From: CBDDEH01 sp965226865
GTDB taxonomy: Bacteria > Chloroflexota > Dehalococcoidia > Lucifugimonadales > JAGWBF01
DNA length: 64,000 nucleotides
NCBI GenBank assembly: GCA_965226865.1
Contig: CBDDEH010000004.1
Span: forward strand, 1,946,096 to 2,010,095
Direction: 5' to 3'
Shown here: piece by piece, positions 1 through 9,154 of the stretch
How the letters are laid out: the number at the start of each line of letters is the position of its first letter
Position numbering within the stretch: position 1 is the first letter of the stretch
Notes under the pieces: model-generated
Seen by the model: the letters and a program-made list of their open reading frames with translations, nothing else
Database searches by the model: none
Told to the model about the DNA's origin: nothing
Translations under genes and position numbers: made by a program

Positions 1-1
1 G

Positions 2-541
2 TACGAAGCACAACCCAGAGAAGTGGTGATCGAGTTGGACCCAGGTATGGCCTTCGGGACAGGCTACCACCCGACCACACATATGTGTCTGGAAGCGATG
101 GAAGAACTTGTAAGGCCTGGAATGGATGTGCTGGATCTGGGATGCGGCTCCGCGATCCTATCGATAGCAGCGGCTAAATTGGGAGCGTCTTCCGTGGTGG
201 CTCTGGACGTTGACTCCGAAGCTGTAAAGGTTGCGAGGAAGAACATTAGGGCCAGTGGCCTCGGCGCCGTCGTACGTCCTGCCAAAGGAACGTTGCCCCA
301 CGGCGTTGCCAAAGACAGCCGTTTTGATATTATCCTCGCCAACATCAGCGCCAGAGTCATACAGGAACAGGCCAAGTATTTTGGCCGGAATCTCAAGGTC
401 GGGGGGATTTTAGTGGCCTCTGGATTCCTGGAAGACAAGTTTCCTGAGCTACGGAACACTCTAACTTCGGCAGAGCTTTCCTACGTCAAGTCATGCTACC
501 GAGAAGATTGGGTAGCCTCGCTGTTCACACGGGGAGATTGA
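2..541 (+). CDS. prmA: Ribosomal protein L11 methyltransferase PrmA, 5'-truncated by window edge
   Basis: SAM-dependent methyltransferase that methylates ribosomal protein L11. The reading frame is open from base 2, so the N-terminal part lies outside the window. The visible part has the PrmA signature DPGMAFGTGYHPTT followed by the Rossmann motif I LDLGCGSAILSIAA and the catalytic-domain motif ILANIS. The stop codon overlaps the start of rsmE by one base (TGATG), the usual prmA-rsmE pairing, which suggests translational coupling. The family assignment is secure; only the missing start is uncertain. Confidence 0.93.
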   Translation, partial: YEAQPREVVIELDPGMAFGTGYHPTTHMCLEAMEELVRPGMDVLDLGCGSAILSIAAAKLGASSVVALDVDSEAVKVARKNIRASGLGAVVRPAKGTLPHGVAKDSRFDIILANISARVIQEQAKYFGRNLKVGGILVASGFLEDKFPELRNTLTSAELSYVKSCYREDWVASLFTRGD

Positions 542-1281
542 TGCACCGGTTCTTCGTCCCGCCGGACTGGATACGTGACCAATGCGTAAAGCTGGAAGGA
601 GACGTCGCGCGGCAGATCAGCCATGTCCTGCGTATGTCTACCGGGGACGAAATAAGCTTGCTAGACAACTCCGGAAAGGAACATCGAGTCCGGATAAAGG
701 GATTTGGGAAAGGATTCGTCGATGGGGAGGTACTGGTCACCCAAGAATGCCAGGGCGAGCCCACGACAAAGGTAATTTTGTATCAGGCCCTTTTAAAGGG
801 CGAAAAGTTCGAATGGGTACTTCAAAAGTGTACTGAGCTGGGAGTGTCTGAGTTCGCGCCCATCATTTCCCAGCGGTCCATACCCCAGCAACGGGCCGAG
901 CGACAGACCACCAGGTACCGGCGCTGGAGCAGGATCATCGCCGAAGCCGCTGAGCAATCCGGGAGGTGCTTGCTGCCGGAGTTGCGAAACCCGGCCTCCT
1001 TCAAAGAGCCTTGCGACGGGATCGACGAAGGTGACGTGTCGTTGATTCCCTGGGAACGGGAAGACAGTGCCCAGCTACGGTCACTCATACGAGGCGAAGG
1101 CTCGGGACACGTCAGCATCTTTATTGGACCCGAGGGAGGTTTCGAGGAATCCGAAGTAGCCTATGCTCGTGCTCGTGGAGTGAGTCCGGTGAGCCTCGGC
1201 AAGCGGATTTTGCGCTCGGAAACGGCGGCTATTGCCACGGTAACCGCAGTCATGTACGAGTCTGGGGAAATGGGCAGATAA
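541..1281 (+). CDS. rsmE: 16S rRNA (uracil1498-N3)-methyltransferase RsmE
   Basis: SPOUT-class methyltransferase that modifies U1498 of 16S rRNA. I chose the ATG at 541, which overlaps the prmA stop, because the product then starts MHRFFVPPDW as is usual for RsmE and has 246 residues, a normal length. The C-terminal trefoil-knot motifs are present: IGPEGGFEESEV and LGKRILRSETA. An upstream in-frame start at 493 would overlap prmA and is less likely. It forms a two-gene operon with prmA and ends 14 bases before the convergent gpsA. Confidence 0.93.
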   Translation: MHRFFVPPDWIRDQCVKLEGDVARQISHVLRMSTGDEISLLDNSGKEHRVRIKGFGKGFVDGEVLVTQECQGEPTTKVILYQALLKGEKFEWVLQKCTELGVSEFAPIISQRSIPQQRAERQTTRYRRWSRIIAEAAEQSGRCLLPELRNPASFKEPCDGIDEGDVSLIPWEREDSAQLRSLIRGEGSGHVSIFIGPEGGFEESEVAYARARGVSPVSLGKRILRSETAAIATVTAVMYESGEMGR

Positions 1282-1295
1282 AGCCAGAGTTCCCT

Positions 1296-2318
1296 TTAGC
1301 CCATACCTTCCCATTCGGGTCGGGGAGGGCGTCCCATGAGCTCGGCCACAGCCTGTTTCGGGTCCAGGTCCTCAAACAACACGTTATAGGCGGCCTGAGC
1401 TATCGGCATCTCGACACCGAGTTTCTCCGCCATTTTGAGGGCCGCGACCGTCGAGTACACCCCTTCAGCTACGTTCACCATCGAGTCCAAAATTTCCTTG
1501 AGCGGCCTACCTGCAGCCAGTTGTTCACCCACGTAATGATTACGGCTTAGTGGGCTGGCGCACGTAGCAACCAGGTCGCCCAGGCCCGCCAGGCCCGCGA
1601 ACGTGATGGGGCTGGCGCCGGCAGCGACGCCCAGACGGGTAATCTCCGCTAGGCCTCGGGTAATGAAGGCCGCCTTCCCATTGTCTCCATAGCTCAGACC
1701 ATCACAGATGCCAGCGCCCAAGGCGATGATGTTCTTCAACGCCCCTCCGAGTTCCACGCCGATTACGTCGTTGTTGGTGTACACCCTGAACCTGGACGAC
1801 ATTAGAGTTCCCTGGGCTTCTTCGGCAGCCTGTTGATCCCTCGAGGCGACAACAGCGGACGCCGGGACGCCTCGCACGATCTCCAGCGCCAAATTTGGTC
1901 CAGAGAGTACGCATGTACGCGAGCTTAGGTCCTCCGAAAGCTCATCCTCCATAATCTCGCTCATACGCATTCCGGTATCCATTTCCAGGCCCTTGGAAGC
2001 GCTCAGTACCAGCGGTGAGCCTTCAATATACGCCTGAATGCCCTTCACGTTGTGCCTGAAGCTGCTGGACGGCACCGCGACGATTACCATCTGCGCCTCA
2101 GATAAAGCCTCTTCCGGATCGTGAGTTACCCTCAAGGAATCAGGGAACTTTACGTCCGGTAGGAAACGGGAGTTCCCTCGTTTATCTTCGAGAGCGTTGG
2201 CTTCCTCCGAGGTACGGGCGAGCATCTTCGTCGGTATATCGCGCCGGGCGAGGATCAGACCGAGTGTGGTACCCCAGGTAGTGGTTCCGACTATGGTGAC
2301 CGGTTTCACTCTGGTCAT
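1296..2318 (-). CDS. gpsA: Glycerol-3-phosphate dehydrogenase [NAD(P)+]
   Basis: Reduces dihydroxyacetone phosphate to sn-glycerol-3-phosphate for phospholipid synthesis. The 340-residue protein has the N-terminal nucleotide fold, the ASKGLE motif, the catalytic-lysine segment GGALKNIIALGAGI and the AGLGDLVATCASPLSRN stretch. The dinucleotide loop reads GTTTWG where most members have GxGxWG, an oddity that may be lineage-specific. Its start overlaps the plsY stop by four bases (ATGA), so the two steps of acyl-glycerol-phosphate supply (G3P synthesis and acylation) are coupled. Confidence 0.93.
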   Translation of the reverse strand: MTRVKPVTIVGTTTWGTTLGLILARRDIPTKMLARTSEEANALEDKRGNSRFLPDVKFPDSLRVTHDPEEALSEAQMVIVAVPSSSFRHNVKGIQAYIEGSPLVLSASKGLEMDTGMRMSEIMEDELSEDLSSRTCVLSGPNLALEIVRGVPASAVVASRDQQAAEEAQGTLMSSRFRVYTNNDVIGVELGGALKNIIALGAGICDGLSYGDNGKAAFITRGLAEITRLGVAAGASPITFAGLAGLGDLVATCASPLSRNHYVGEQLAAGRPLKEILDSMVNVAEGVYSTVAALKMAEKLGVEMPIAQAAYNVLFEDLDPKQAVAELMGRPPRPEWEGMG

Positions 2319-3052
2319 CCCTGACCCAAGCCGGAGTGGGATGGTTCGTTTAGTCCCTCAGCGGGTTGGCCTAACCTTCGCTCGGTACCCCGCAGAAGAC
2401 GCATTATGTTGTCTCTATGCTGCCAGATGATCATAGCGCCGCCTATACCCGCGTAAAGAAGGTACGTCGCGGACAACTCGTCCAGAACGACCATGACAAA
2501 AACCGCCAGAACGGTCGTAGCCACTCCGATAACGGAACCAAGGGATAAATATCTGGTAAAAAGAGTAATCGAAGCGAAAACTGCAATCCCGATTCCTGCT
2601 GCGATGGGCTCCATGATCAGCAACCCGCCGAGTCCCGTGGCGATGCCCCTCCCTCCTTTGAAGCCAAGGAGAGGAGGCCAGTTGTGTCCAAGCAAGGCCA
2701 GGAGCCCAGCAGTCACTTCGCCGGTTGGCGTTTCTATGACCAAACGGGCCATCAGCGCCACGGACAGTCCTTTGCTCAAGTCCAGGGCCAGAACAAAGAC
2801 CGCGAAGTGGCCTCCGATGGTCCTGAGTACGTTAGAAGTGCCGGTTCGGCCACTTCCGAACTCCCTGATATCTATTCCTTTGGCTACCCAGGTAAACAGA
2901 AATCCCCATGGGATCGACCCTATTGAATAAGAAATAGGGACCACCAGCGTATATTGTGTGGACGCTTTATCATGATTTAAAGCGACGGCGACAATCAGGA
3001 CGTAGGCCGCCAACAGCATGGGAACGGTAAGACCTATGGCAATCATCACCAT
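2315..3052 (-). CDS. plsY: Acyl-phosphate:glycerol-3-phosphate acyltransferase PlsY
   Basis: Integral membrane acyltransferase producing lysophosphatidate from G3P and acyl-phosphate. The three family motifs are visible: SGRTGTSN, GHNWPPLLGFKGGRG and the C-terminal HRDNIMRLLRGTE. At 245 residues it is longer than the usual ~200, because of an extra N-terminal hydrophobic segment; a start further inside is possible. It lies between der and gpsA in a compact leftward operon (4-base gap to der, 4-base overlap with gpsA). Confidence 0.9.
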   Translation of the reverse strand: MVMIAIGLTVPMLLAAYVLIVAVALNHDKASTQYTLVVPISYSIGSIPWGFLFTWVAKGIDIREFGSGRTGTSNVLRTIGGHFAVFVLALDLSKGLSVALMARLVIETPTGEVTAGLLALLGHNWPPLLGFKGGRGIATGLGGLLIMEPIAAGIGIAVFASITLFTRYLSLGSVIGVATTVLAVFVMVVLDELSATYLLYAGIGGAMIIWQHRDNIMRLLRGTERRLGQPAEGLNEPSHSGLGQG

Positions 3053-3056
3053 GTGG

Positions 3057-4376
3057 TCATTTCCTGCCTTTGAACACCAGCCTTAGATGGGTGTGAGCGA
3101 ACCCGAGATCCGATCGCAGCCGGTTCTCCAGATACCGTTCATAGGAGAAGTGGACGTTTTCGGGGTTCTTGACCGAAAAGACAAAGGTTGGAGGGTTAAC
3201 GTCTACTTGCCGAACCGCTTCGATTCTGGCGCGCTTGCCCTTCCTGGACGCGGGCATCCGGGCGGCCAGGGCGCTTGTCAACACATAGCTAAGATCTCTG
3301 GCTGATACCCGCTTTAGCCTCTCCTCATACACTTCACGAGCCAAGGACATTAGGCCTTCGATGCCCTGCCCTTTAAGAGCCGATACAAAACAAATTGGTA
3401 CGTAGGGCATAAAGTGGAAACGCCGTCTAATAGTGTGGATTGCCTCTTTTTTTTCGGTGCCATATTCGTTGGTAATTAGGTCCCATTTGTTCACCACAAC
3501 GATAATGCCTCTATAGCCATCCCAAGCGTAGCTAGACACGTGAGCGTCCTGGGCCGTAGCTAATTCGCTTGCATCCAGTACAAGCAGAGCCACGTCGCAT
3601 CTCTCCACAGCTCGGCCGGCCCTAAGCACACTATAGTACTCTACGCCTCGCTCAACCTTGCCCCGACGCCGTATACCAGCCGTGTCTATCAGGATGACGG
3701 GCCTTCCATCGTATGTGAACTGGGTGTCCAACGCGTCTCGAGTTGTGCCAGGAACCTCGCTGACGATAGACCTCTTCTGGCCGAGAATCGTATTCATTAG
3801 CATCGATTTGCCTACGTTGGTCCGGCCAACGATGGCCAGCTTCATGACATCTTGGTCCTGCTCTTCATCGCCCTTCGAAACCGGGAGGAGAGACACTATT
3901 TTAGCGAGGAGATCATGAACCCCAAGGTTATGGTAAGCACTGATAAGCAACGGCTCTTCCAGGCCTAGCTGATGAAACTCGGCGGCGGAGACTTCTCGGC
4001 TGGGGTTGTCCACTTTGTTCACCGCCAGGATCAGCGGCTTCTCAGTGCGCCTGAGCCAGTCGGCGATATCCCGATCGCCTGGAGTTAGTCCATCACCTAC
4101 GTCAACCAGAAAAACTATAAGGTCAGCCTCTCCGACGGCAGCCTCAACCTGCGCTTTTATTTCGCTTCCGAGATCGCCCGAAGGTGTGGGTTCAAGACCT
4201 CCGGTGTCCACCAGTGTGAACTTACGGTCTTGCCAGGAAACCTCTGCCATAAGCCGGTCCCTTGTGGTGCCAGGCACATCAGTGACGATGGCTACCCTAC
4301 TGCTGACCAACCGATTAAACAGGGTGGACTTGCCTACGTTAGGCCGTCCAACAATAGCAACGAGTGAATTTGGCAT
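3057..4376 (-). CDS. der: GTPase Der (EngA), ribosome assembly
   Basis: Double-GTPase needed for 50S ribosome maturation. Two G domains are evident: first GRPNVGKSTLFN with DTGG and NKVD, then GRTNVGKSMLMN with DTAGIRRRGK and NKWD, followed by a C-terminal KH-like domain. The length of 439 residues matches the family. It is the first gene of a leftward der-plsY-gpsA operon; argF lies 44 bases upstream on the same strand and may be part of the same transcript. Confidence 0.95.
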   Translation of the reverse strand: MPNSLVAIVGRPNVGKSTLFNRLVSSRVAIVTDVPGTTRDRLMAEVSWQDRKFTLVDTGGLEPTPSGDLGSEIKAQVEAAVGEADLIVFLVDVGDGLTPGDRDIADWLRRTEKPLILAVNKVDNPSREVSAAEFHQLGLEEPLLISAYHNLGVHDLLAKIVSLLPVSKGDEEQDQDVMKLAIVGRTNVGKSMLMNTILGQKRSIVSEVPGTTRDALDTQFTYDGRPVILIDTAGIRRRGKVERGVEYYSVLRAGRAVERCDVALLVLDASELATAQDAHVSSYAWDGYRGIIVVVNKWDLITNEYGTEKKEAIHTIRRRFHFMPYVPICFVSALKGQGIEGLMSLAREVYEERLKRVSARDLSYVLTSALAARMPASRKGKRARIEAVRQVDVNPPTFVFSVKNPENVHFSYERYLENRLRSDLGFAHTHLRLVFKGRK

Positions 4377-4420
4377 TTCAATAACGAACCCGGAAAGAAT
4401 TTCAGTGATAGTGCTAGCTA

Positions 4421-5332
4421 CTAGCCCAACATCATCTCTAGCAAGGCTTTTTGGACATGCAACCGATTTTCAGCCTGCTGGTACACCACTGATTGAGGAT
4501 GTTCTAACATCCCCTGAGCGACTTCCTGTCCATAGTGGACAGGCATATCGTGCATAAATATGGCATCACCTTTGGCGTTGGCGAGCAAGTCAGCATCCAC
4601 CGTATAGCCTTTGAATGCCTTGATGCGCTCCCTCGTCTCGGCCTCTTGGCCCATGCTGGCCCAAACGTCAGTGTAAACCACATCGGCCCCTGAAACAGCT
4701 TCTCTGGGGTCAACCATCGCCTTTACTTCTATGTCGGCCTTCTTGGAAAGCCTTTTAGCGAGCTCCAAGGCTGCCACGTTAAGGCTGTACTCCGGTGGCG
4801 AAGCGATGGTGAAACTAGCCCCGAGTGATGCGGCACCCAGGCAAAGGCTCCTGGCCACGTTGTTGCCGTCCCCTATAAAGACAATCTTCAGGCCTTCCAA
4901 CGTCCCCTTTTGCTCACATATTGTCTGCAGGTCGGCAAGGGTCTGGCAAGGATGCTCAAGGTCGGATAGCGCGTTTATCACGGGCACCGAAGAATATCTA
5001 GCCATCTCTTCCAGATTGGAATGGGAATAAACCCTGGCGACGATGCAATCGACCCAACGAGACAAGACCCTCGCCACGTCCGAGACTGCTTCACGGACAC
5101 CCAGGCCAACTTCCTGCGGACTCAAGTAGAAAGGGTAGCCTCCGAGCTGATGTACCGCCATCTCAAAGCTCACCCTTGTGCGCAAGGACGGCTTCTCAAA
5201 CAGCAAGGCCACAGTCTTACCAGCCAAAACCGGCTTTGTGGCTTCTCCGGCCATTTTAGAGGCCCTAGAGATAGTTTCCTGTATCTCTTGAGGCTCGAGA
5301 TTAGTTATTGAGAGGAAATCCTTGCTTTTCAC
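4421..5332 (-). CDS. argF: Ornithine carbamoyltransferase
   Basis: Makes citrulline from ornithine and carbamoyl phosphate in arginine synthesis. The carbamoyl-phosphate loop reads FEKPSLRTRVSFEMA, the HPCQ motif is intact (EHPCQTLADLQ) and the ornithine-binding loop reads DVWASMGQE. The usual HCLP motif is HDMP here, a substitution that also occurs in some OTCases, so the catalytic cysteine of classical enzymes is missing. Length (303) is typical. No other arginine gene is adjacent. Confidence 0.88.
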   Translation of the reverse strand: MKSKDFLSITNLEPQEIQETISRASKMAGEATKPVLAGKTVALLFEKPSLRTRVSFEMAVHQLGGYPFYLSPQEVGLGVREAVSDVARVLSRWVDCIVARVYSHSNLEEMARYSSVPVINALSDLEHPCQTLADLQTICEQKGTLEGLKIVFIGDGNNVARSLCLGAASLGASFTIASPPEYSLNVAALELAKRLSKKADIEVKAMVDPREAVSGADVVYTDVWASMGQEAETRERIKAFKGYTVDADLLANAKGDAIFMHDMPVHYGQEVAQGMLEHPQSVVYQQAENRLHVQKALLEMMLG

Positions 5333-5416
5333 CTGAACTCCTGACGGCCAGCATGATAACCCAATCGAAACGGGTATTCAAGAACATCTATAAGAGACTA
5401 ACCGATTTGAGTCGTT

Positions 5417-6367
5417 TTAGCTGGGAGGCGTGTAGTTGACGGTCAGGACCGGCCGGTTGTCAACTGCACCGTTCTCCTTGGTGTCGAACCGTTTGGTGGT
5501 TCGGCTGACACCCTCGTTGCCCCGGAGCAGCCATCCAAAGTTGCTGGAGGGATTGTCCAGCCACGCCTGCACGTCGCTGACCATCTGAGAAGTCGAGCCC
5601 CACGTATAGCCACCGATACCTGCAACCATTGTACTAGCGCTGGCCGAGCCTGAGAAATCGCCACCCTGAGACCCCCAGTTTGTCGTATCGAAGAATCTGT
5701 GCACCCAAGTCGCGTCTCCCGCAGCCGACGGAGCGCCACCTCCCTCTTGTCCAAGAGCGTCGGATCTGCCCTCGCCCCAGTCGGCCGTAAGCCTGTACAG
5801 CGAAACTGACTGGGCCCCTGATATTGTCCTGGACATGTTGAGGATTAAGCTCACGCTGTTAATAGTAGATCCGGCCGGGATACTCCCGCTGATATTGAAC
5901 GCGACAACCCCCCGGCGGGTTAAGCCACCGTTGTTTTTCCCAGCAAAGAAGTGTTGCCCAGCCCCGTTGCTGAGAGCACCCGTAGCGCTCTGGTAGAGGG
6001 TGTTGTCTTTGCTGGCACCAAGAGCTGCGATTACCGGCTCAGGTGGAGGCTGTACTGGGGCGTAATGGAAGCCTACGAAGGCGAGGTCGAAAACGTTAAC
6101 GGAGCCGTCGCCATCAACGTCGGCCCTGGGGTTCCTGGGAGGACTGGTGTTAATGCTGCGGGCGACGATGCGCAGGTCAAGGTCGTCAACTTGTCCGTCG
6201 TCGTTGACGTCGGCGGCTTCCTCTGAAGAGGCCACTTTTACAGTGACTGTAGCGGAGATGGGCTTGTCGAACTCCCGGTCCAGGGCACCAAAGACTACGC
6301 CAGTAGTCAGTCCCACGGCAAGAGCTAGCGAGACCAACAACAAGATGGATTTCCAAGTCACGTCCAC
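5417..6367 (-). CDS. Exported dockerin type I and DNRLRE-domain protein
   Basis: Probable surface or secreted protein of 316 residues. An N-terminal hydrophobic segment (about residues 7-28) serves as signal or anchor. Two calcium-binding dockerin-like repeats follow (DVNDDGQVDDLDL and DVDGDGSVNVFDLAFVG, about 53-100). The C-terminal ~200 residues form a beta-rich DNRLRE-like domain (ASKDNTLYQ near its start, RPVLTVNY at the end), known from carbohydrate-binding or cell-surface proteins. No scaffoldin or cohesin partner is seen. Monocistronic between argF and the Rdh-like pair. Confidence 0.82.
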   Translation of the reverse strand: MDVTWKSILLLVSLALAVGLTTGVVFGALDREFDKPISATVTVKVASSEEAADVNDDGQVDDLDLRIVARSINTSPPRNPRADVDGDGSVNVFDLAFVGFHYAPVQPPPEPVIAALGASKDNTLYQSATGALSNGAGQHFFAGKNNGGLTRRGVVAFNISGSIPAGSTINSVSLILNMSRTISGAQSVSLYRLTADWGEGRSDALGQEGGGAPSAAGDATWVHRFFDTTNWGSQGGDFSGSASASTMVAGIGGYTWGSTSQMVSDVQAWLDNPSSNFGWLLRGNEGVSRTTKRFDTKENGAVDNRPVLTVNYTPPS

Positions 6368-6491
6368 GGCTTCATTCTACTACGGGCTACTACGGGCATT
6401 AATGGGATTTAGTTCTTAGATGTAGACGGTTAAGCCAGTGGTTTAGCTCATCGCCACTGGCCAGCGTTATTGGCTGCGGGAGCAGGAGCCT

Positions 6492-7766
6492 TTAGGGCTC
6501 CTCCGGCGGTGCTGGCCTCGACATGGTGGAGACTCTGCTGACGTATTTTTCTATTCGCTTTTTAAACTCGCGAAGGGCCTGGGCGCCATTTTCATCGTCG
6601 GTGACTTCGCCGGATTTGATACGCTCCTTGAGTTCCTCAAAGACCACGTCTTCTGACCTGCCCTTGGGTAGATTGAAGAATTCCTGGTCGAAACTAGGTA
6701 ACTCACCCGGGCCGAAGTACCCTTTGCCGTCCATGTTGAAGCCTTCGAGCAAATGGGTTCCTTTACCCAAAACCTGTCCGGTTTTGGTGTAGTGGTCCAA
6801 AACCTCTTTCATGCCGAACCTTTGGACCGGACAAACTCTCATGCATACAGCGCAGCCCTCGTACTGCACCACGACGGGGCGGCATCGCCGGTAGCTGATC
6901 TTGTTCTTGTGCACGCCCCTCCACCACACCCTATCCCTGGGTATTGCACGACCCGGACAGCGATTGACGCACACCTGACAGTTGTTGCAGAAGGCAGTCA
7001 TGCCGTAGTCGATAGGGTCATCGTATGTTACCTGGGCATCGGTAGTAATAATCATCAGTCTGGCACGCGAGCCAAAGTGGGGTGAGAGCAATTGCCCGTT
7101 GGCGCCAAGCTGACCAAGCCCAGCTTCTACAAACATGGGGATATAAGCTCCGCTATTGTCATTGGGGCTGTGGATTTGAGCATGGTAACCAAGACTGCGG
7201 ATATAGTCTGCCATTTCAATACCCAGCGCACCTATGAGGCGGTAGGTTCCGAAGTGAGGCCCTTCGGCTTCCATACTCGGAGCGGTCTGGGTTGGTGCGT
7301 ACTCCTGCTCGTGGGCCATACAGATAGCACTGGGAAACTTGACCCAGTCTTTCTTGGATTTGAATATATAGCGCTTGTCCAAGCGAGTGATCCCTACGTC
7401 AGCGTACCCCAACTCATGGGCTCTGTTCTTGATATCCTGGGCAACGTCTTTGCCTGGCACCGGTTTCGCCGTTGGTTCGACGTCACCAGAAACCCTATGG
7501 GCAGCTACGATGGGCCTGTTCAACCGGTCATGGATCTTTCGGTGTTCGAGGTCCTCTTTCGTGTAATGGCTATAGGCCCACTCCCGATCGGCTGTTAACT
7601 CGATATTCTGACTTTCCAGCGGATAATCTCGAGCGTAATAGTCCACATCGGTCGGTATCTGCTCGATACCCGGCGTCCTTTCCAATTCCTCGGGGACATC
7701 GATCGTCACAGGAGGGTCTCCCGACTTTCTGCCGGGACGGGTTACTGTGTGTCCTATCTTTAACAT
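6492..7766 (-). CDS. Reductive-dehalogenase/QueG-like iron-sulfur protein, copy 2
   Basis: A 424-residue cytoplasmic-type protein with two ferredoxin clusters: C260/263/266/270 (CNNCQVCVNRCP) and C305/308/312 (CAVCMRVCP) plus a further Cys at 295. The region at about 105-250 resembles the corrinoid-binding part of reductive dehalogenases and epoxyqueuosine reductase (GYADVGITRL, GLGQLGANGQLLSP). There is no twin-arginine signal and no nearby membrane anchor (rdhB), so respiratory dehalogenation is not implied. It is a tandem paralogue of the next upstream gene, 14 bases away and of identical length, pointing to duplication and perhaps a heterodimer. Confidence 0.75.
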   Translation of the reverse strand: MLKIGHTVTRPGRKSGDPPVTIDVPEELERTPGIEQIPTDVDYYARDYPLESQNIELTADREWAYSHYTKEDLEHRKIHDRLNRPIVAAHRVSGDVEPTAKPVPGKDVAQDIKNRAHELGYADVGITRLDKRYIFKSKKDWVKFPSAICMAHEQEYAPTQTAPSMEAEGPHFGTYRLIGALGIEMADYIRSLGYHAQIHSPNDNSGAYIPMFVEAGLGQLGANGQLLSPHFGSRARLMIITTDAQVTYDDPIDYGMTAFCNNCQVCVNRCPGRAIPRDRVWWRGVHKNKISYRRCRPVVVQYEGCAVCMRVCPVQRFGMKEVLDHYTKTGQVLGKGTHLLEGFNMDGKGYFGPGELPSFDQEFFNLPKGRSEDVVFEELKERIKSGEVTDDENGAQALREFKKRIEKYVSRVSTMSRPAPPEEP

Positions 7767-7780
7767 TCCGAATCTTCCTC

Positions 7781-9055
7781 CTAGGGCTCGTCGGGTAGTG
7801 GTGCGGGCGCTGCTGTGGAAGTTTTGGCCAGGTACCTTTCCACCTGCTGCTTGAACTCCTTCATCGTTTGGTCGCCTGCTTCGCTATCGGGGATTTGCCC
7901 GGCTTTGATTTTCTCCTTAAGCTCTTGGAACCCGACGTCCTCAGACTTACCCTGAGGCATGGTGAACAAATCGGGATCCAGCTTCGGCAATTCGCCGGGT
8001 CCGAAATATCCCATGCCCTGGACTGAGTAGCCCTCTAGTAGATTAGTCCCCTTGCCCAGCACCTGCCCGGTTTCGGCATAGTGATCCAATGCGGCCTTCA
8101 TCCCAAACCGCTGGACTGGACAGGTGCTCATACACACACCGCATCCGTCGTATTTTGAGACCACCGGCCGGCATCTTTTGTAGCTGATTTTGTGCTTGTT
8201 GACACCTCGCCACCACACCTTTTGCCTTGGGATGGCCCGGCCGGGGCAACGATTGACGCACACCTGACAGTAGCTACAGAAGGCAGTCATACCGTAATCA
8301 ACCGGCTTGTCATATGTCACCTGCGCGTCGGTTGTGACTATAAGAAGCCTTGCTCGGGAACCGAAATAGGGCGATAGTAGCTGTCCGTTGGCGCCCAACT
8401 GCCCCAGACCGGCCTCTACGAACATCGGCAGGCAGGCCCCACTGTTGTCGTTGGGATTCTGAATCTGGGCATGGTATCCCAAACTGCGAAGGTAATCCGC
8501 CAGTTGAATGGCCAGCACATTGATTACCCGGTATATACCAAAATGCGGCCCCTCGGCTTCCATACTGGGAGCGGTCTGGGTAGGCTCGTAGTCCTGCTCG
8601 TAAGCCAGGCAGATCGCATGCGGAAACTTGACCCAGTCTTTCTTCGACTTGAATATATAGCGTCGGTCCATGCGGGTAATGCCCACTTCATTGAAGCCCA
8701 ATTCTCGTGCTTTGTTCTTAATGTCCGGCGTGACGTCCTTGCCGGGAGCTGGTTTTGCCGTCGGCTCAATGTCACCCGACTCCAATGCAGCCTGGACCAT
8801 AGGTTTATTTAGCTTATCGTGAACTCTTCTGAATTCGAGATGCTCTTCACTGGCCAGAGCCCATCCCCAAGCTATCGAAGCGCTATGCTCTATGTTGATG
8901 CTGTCTAGGGGGAAATCCCTGGCGTAGTAGTCCACATCTGTGGGTATCTGCTGTATACCTGGAACTGTTTCGAGCTCTTCGGGAACGTTGATGATGGTGG
9001 GAGGGTCACCAAGTTTCTTGCCGGGACGGGTTACTGTGCGACCGATCTTAAGCAT
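7781..9055 (-). CDS. Reductive-dehalogenase/QueG-like iron-sulfur protein, copy 1
   Basis: Paralogue of the downstream gene, also 424 residues, with the same architecture: a short Pro-rich N-terminus, a corrinoid/QueG-like central region (GFNEVGITRM, GLGQLGANGQLLSPYFGSR) and two 4Fe-4S clusters (CSYCQVCVNRCP and CGVCMSTCP). It has no TAT motif. The 14-base spacing means both are co-transcribed. Such proteins are common in SAR202/Dehalococcoidia genomes and often annotated as reductive dehalogenases; the true substrate cannot be deduced here. Confidence 0.75.
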   Translation of the reverse strand: MLKIGRTVTRPGKKLGDPPTIINVPEELETVPGIQQIPTDVDYYARDFPLDSINIEHSASIAWGWALASEEHLEFRRVHDKLNKPMVQAALESGDIEPTAKPAPGKDVTPDIKNKARELGFNEVGITRMDRRYIFKSKKDWVKFPHAICLAYEQDYEPTQTAPSMEAEGPHFGIYRVINVLAIQLADYLRSLGYHAQIQNPNDNSGACLPMFVEAGLGQLGANGQLLSPYFGSRARLLIVTTDAQVTYDKPVDYGMTAFCSYCQVCVNRCPGRAIPRQKVWWRGVNKHKISYKRCRPVVSKYDGCGVCMSTCPVQRFGMKAALDHYAETGQVLGKGTNLLEGYSVQGMGYFGPGELPKLDPDLFTMPQGKSEDVGFQELKEKIKAGQIPDSEAGDQTMKEFKQQVERYLAKTSTAAPAPLPDEP

Positions 9056-9154
9056 GGATTTATGTACTCGTTTCCGTTTCGACTAGCTTTGAACCGCAGC
9101 CTCATTCTACCATCGGCCGATTGGGACAGCAACAAAGGCTCAGGGCGCGTCCGT

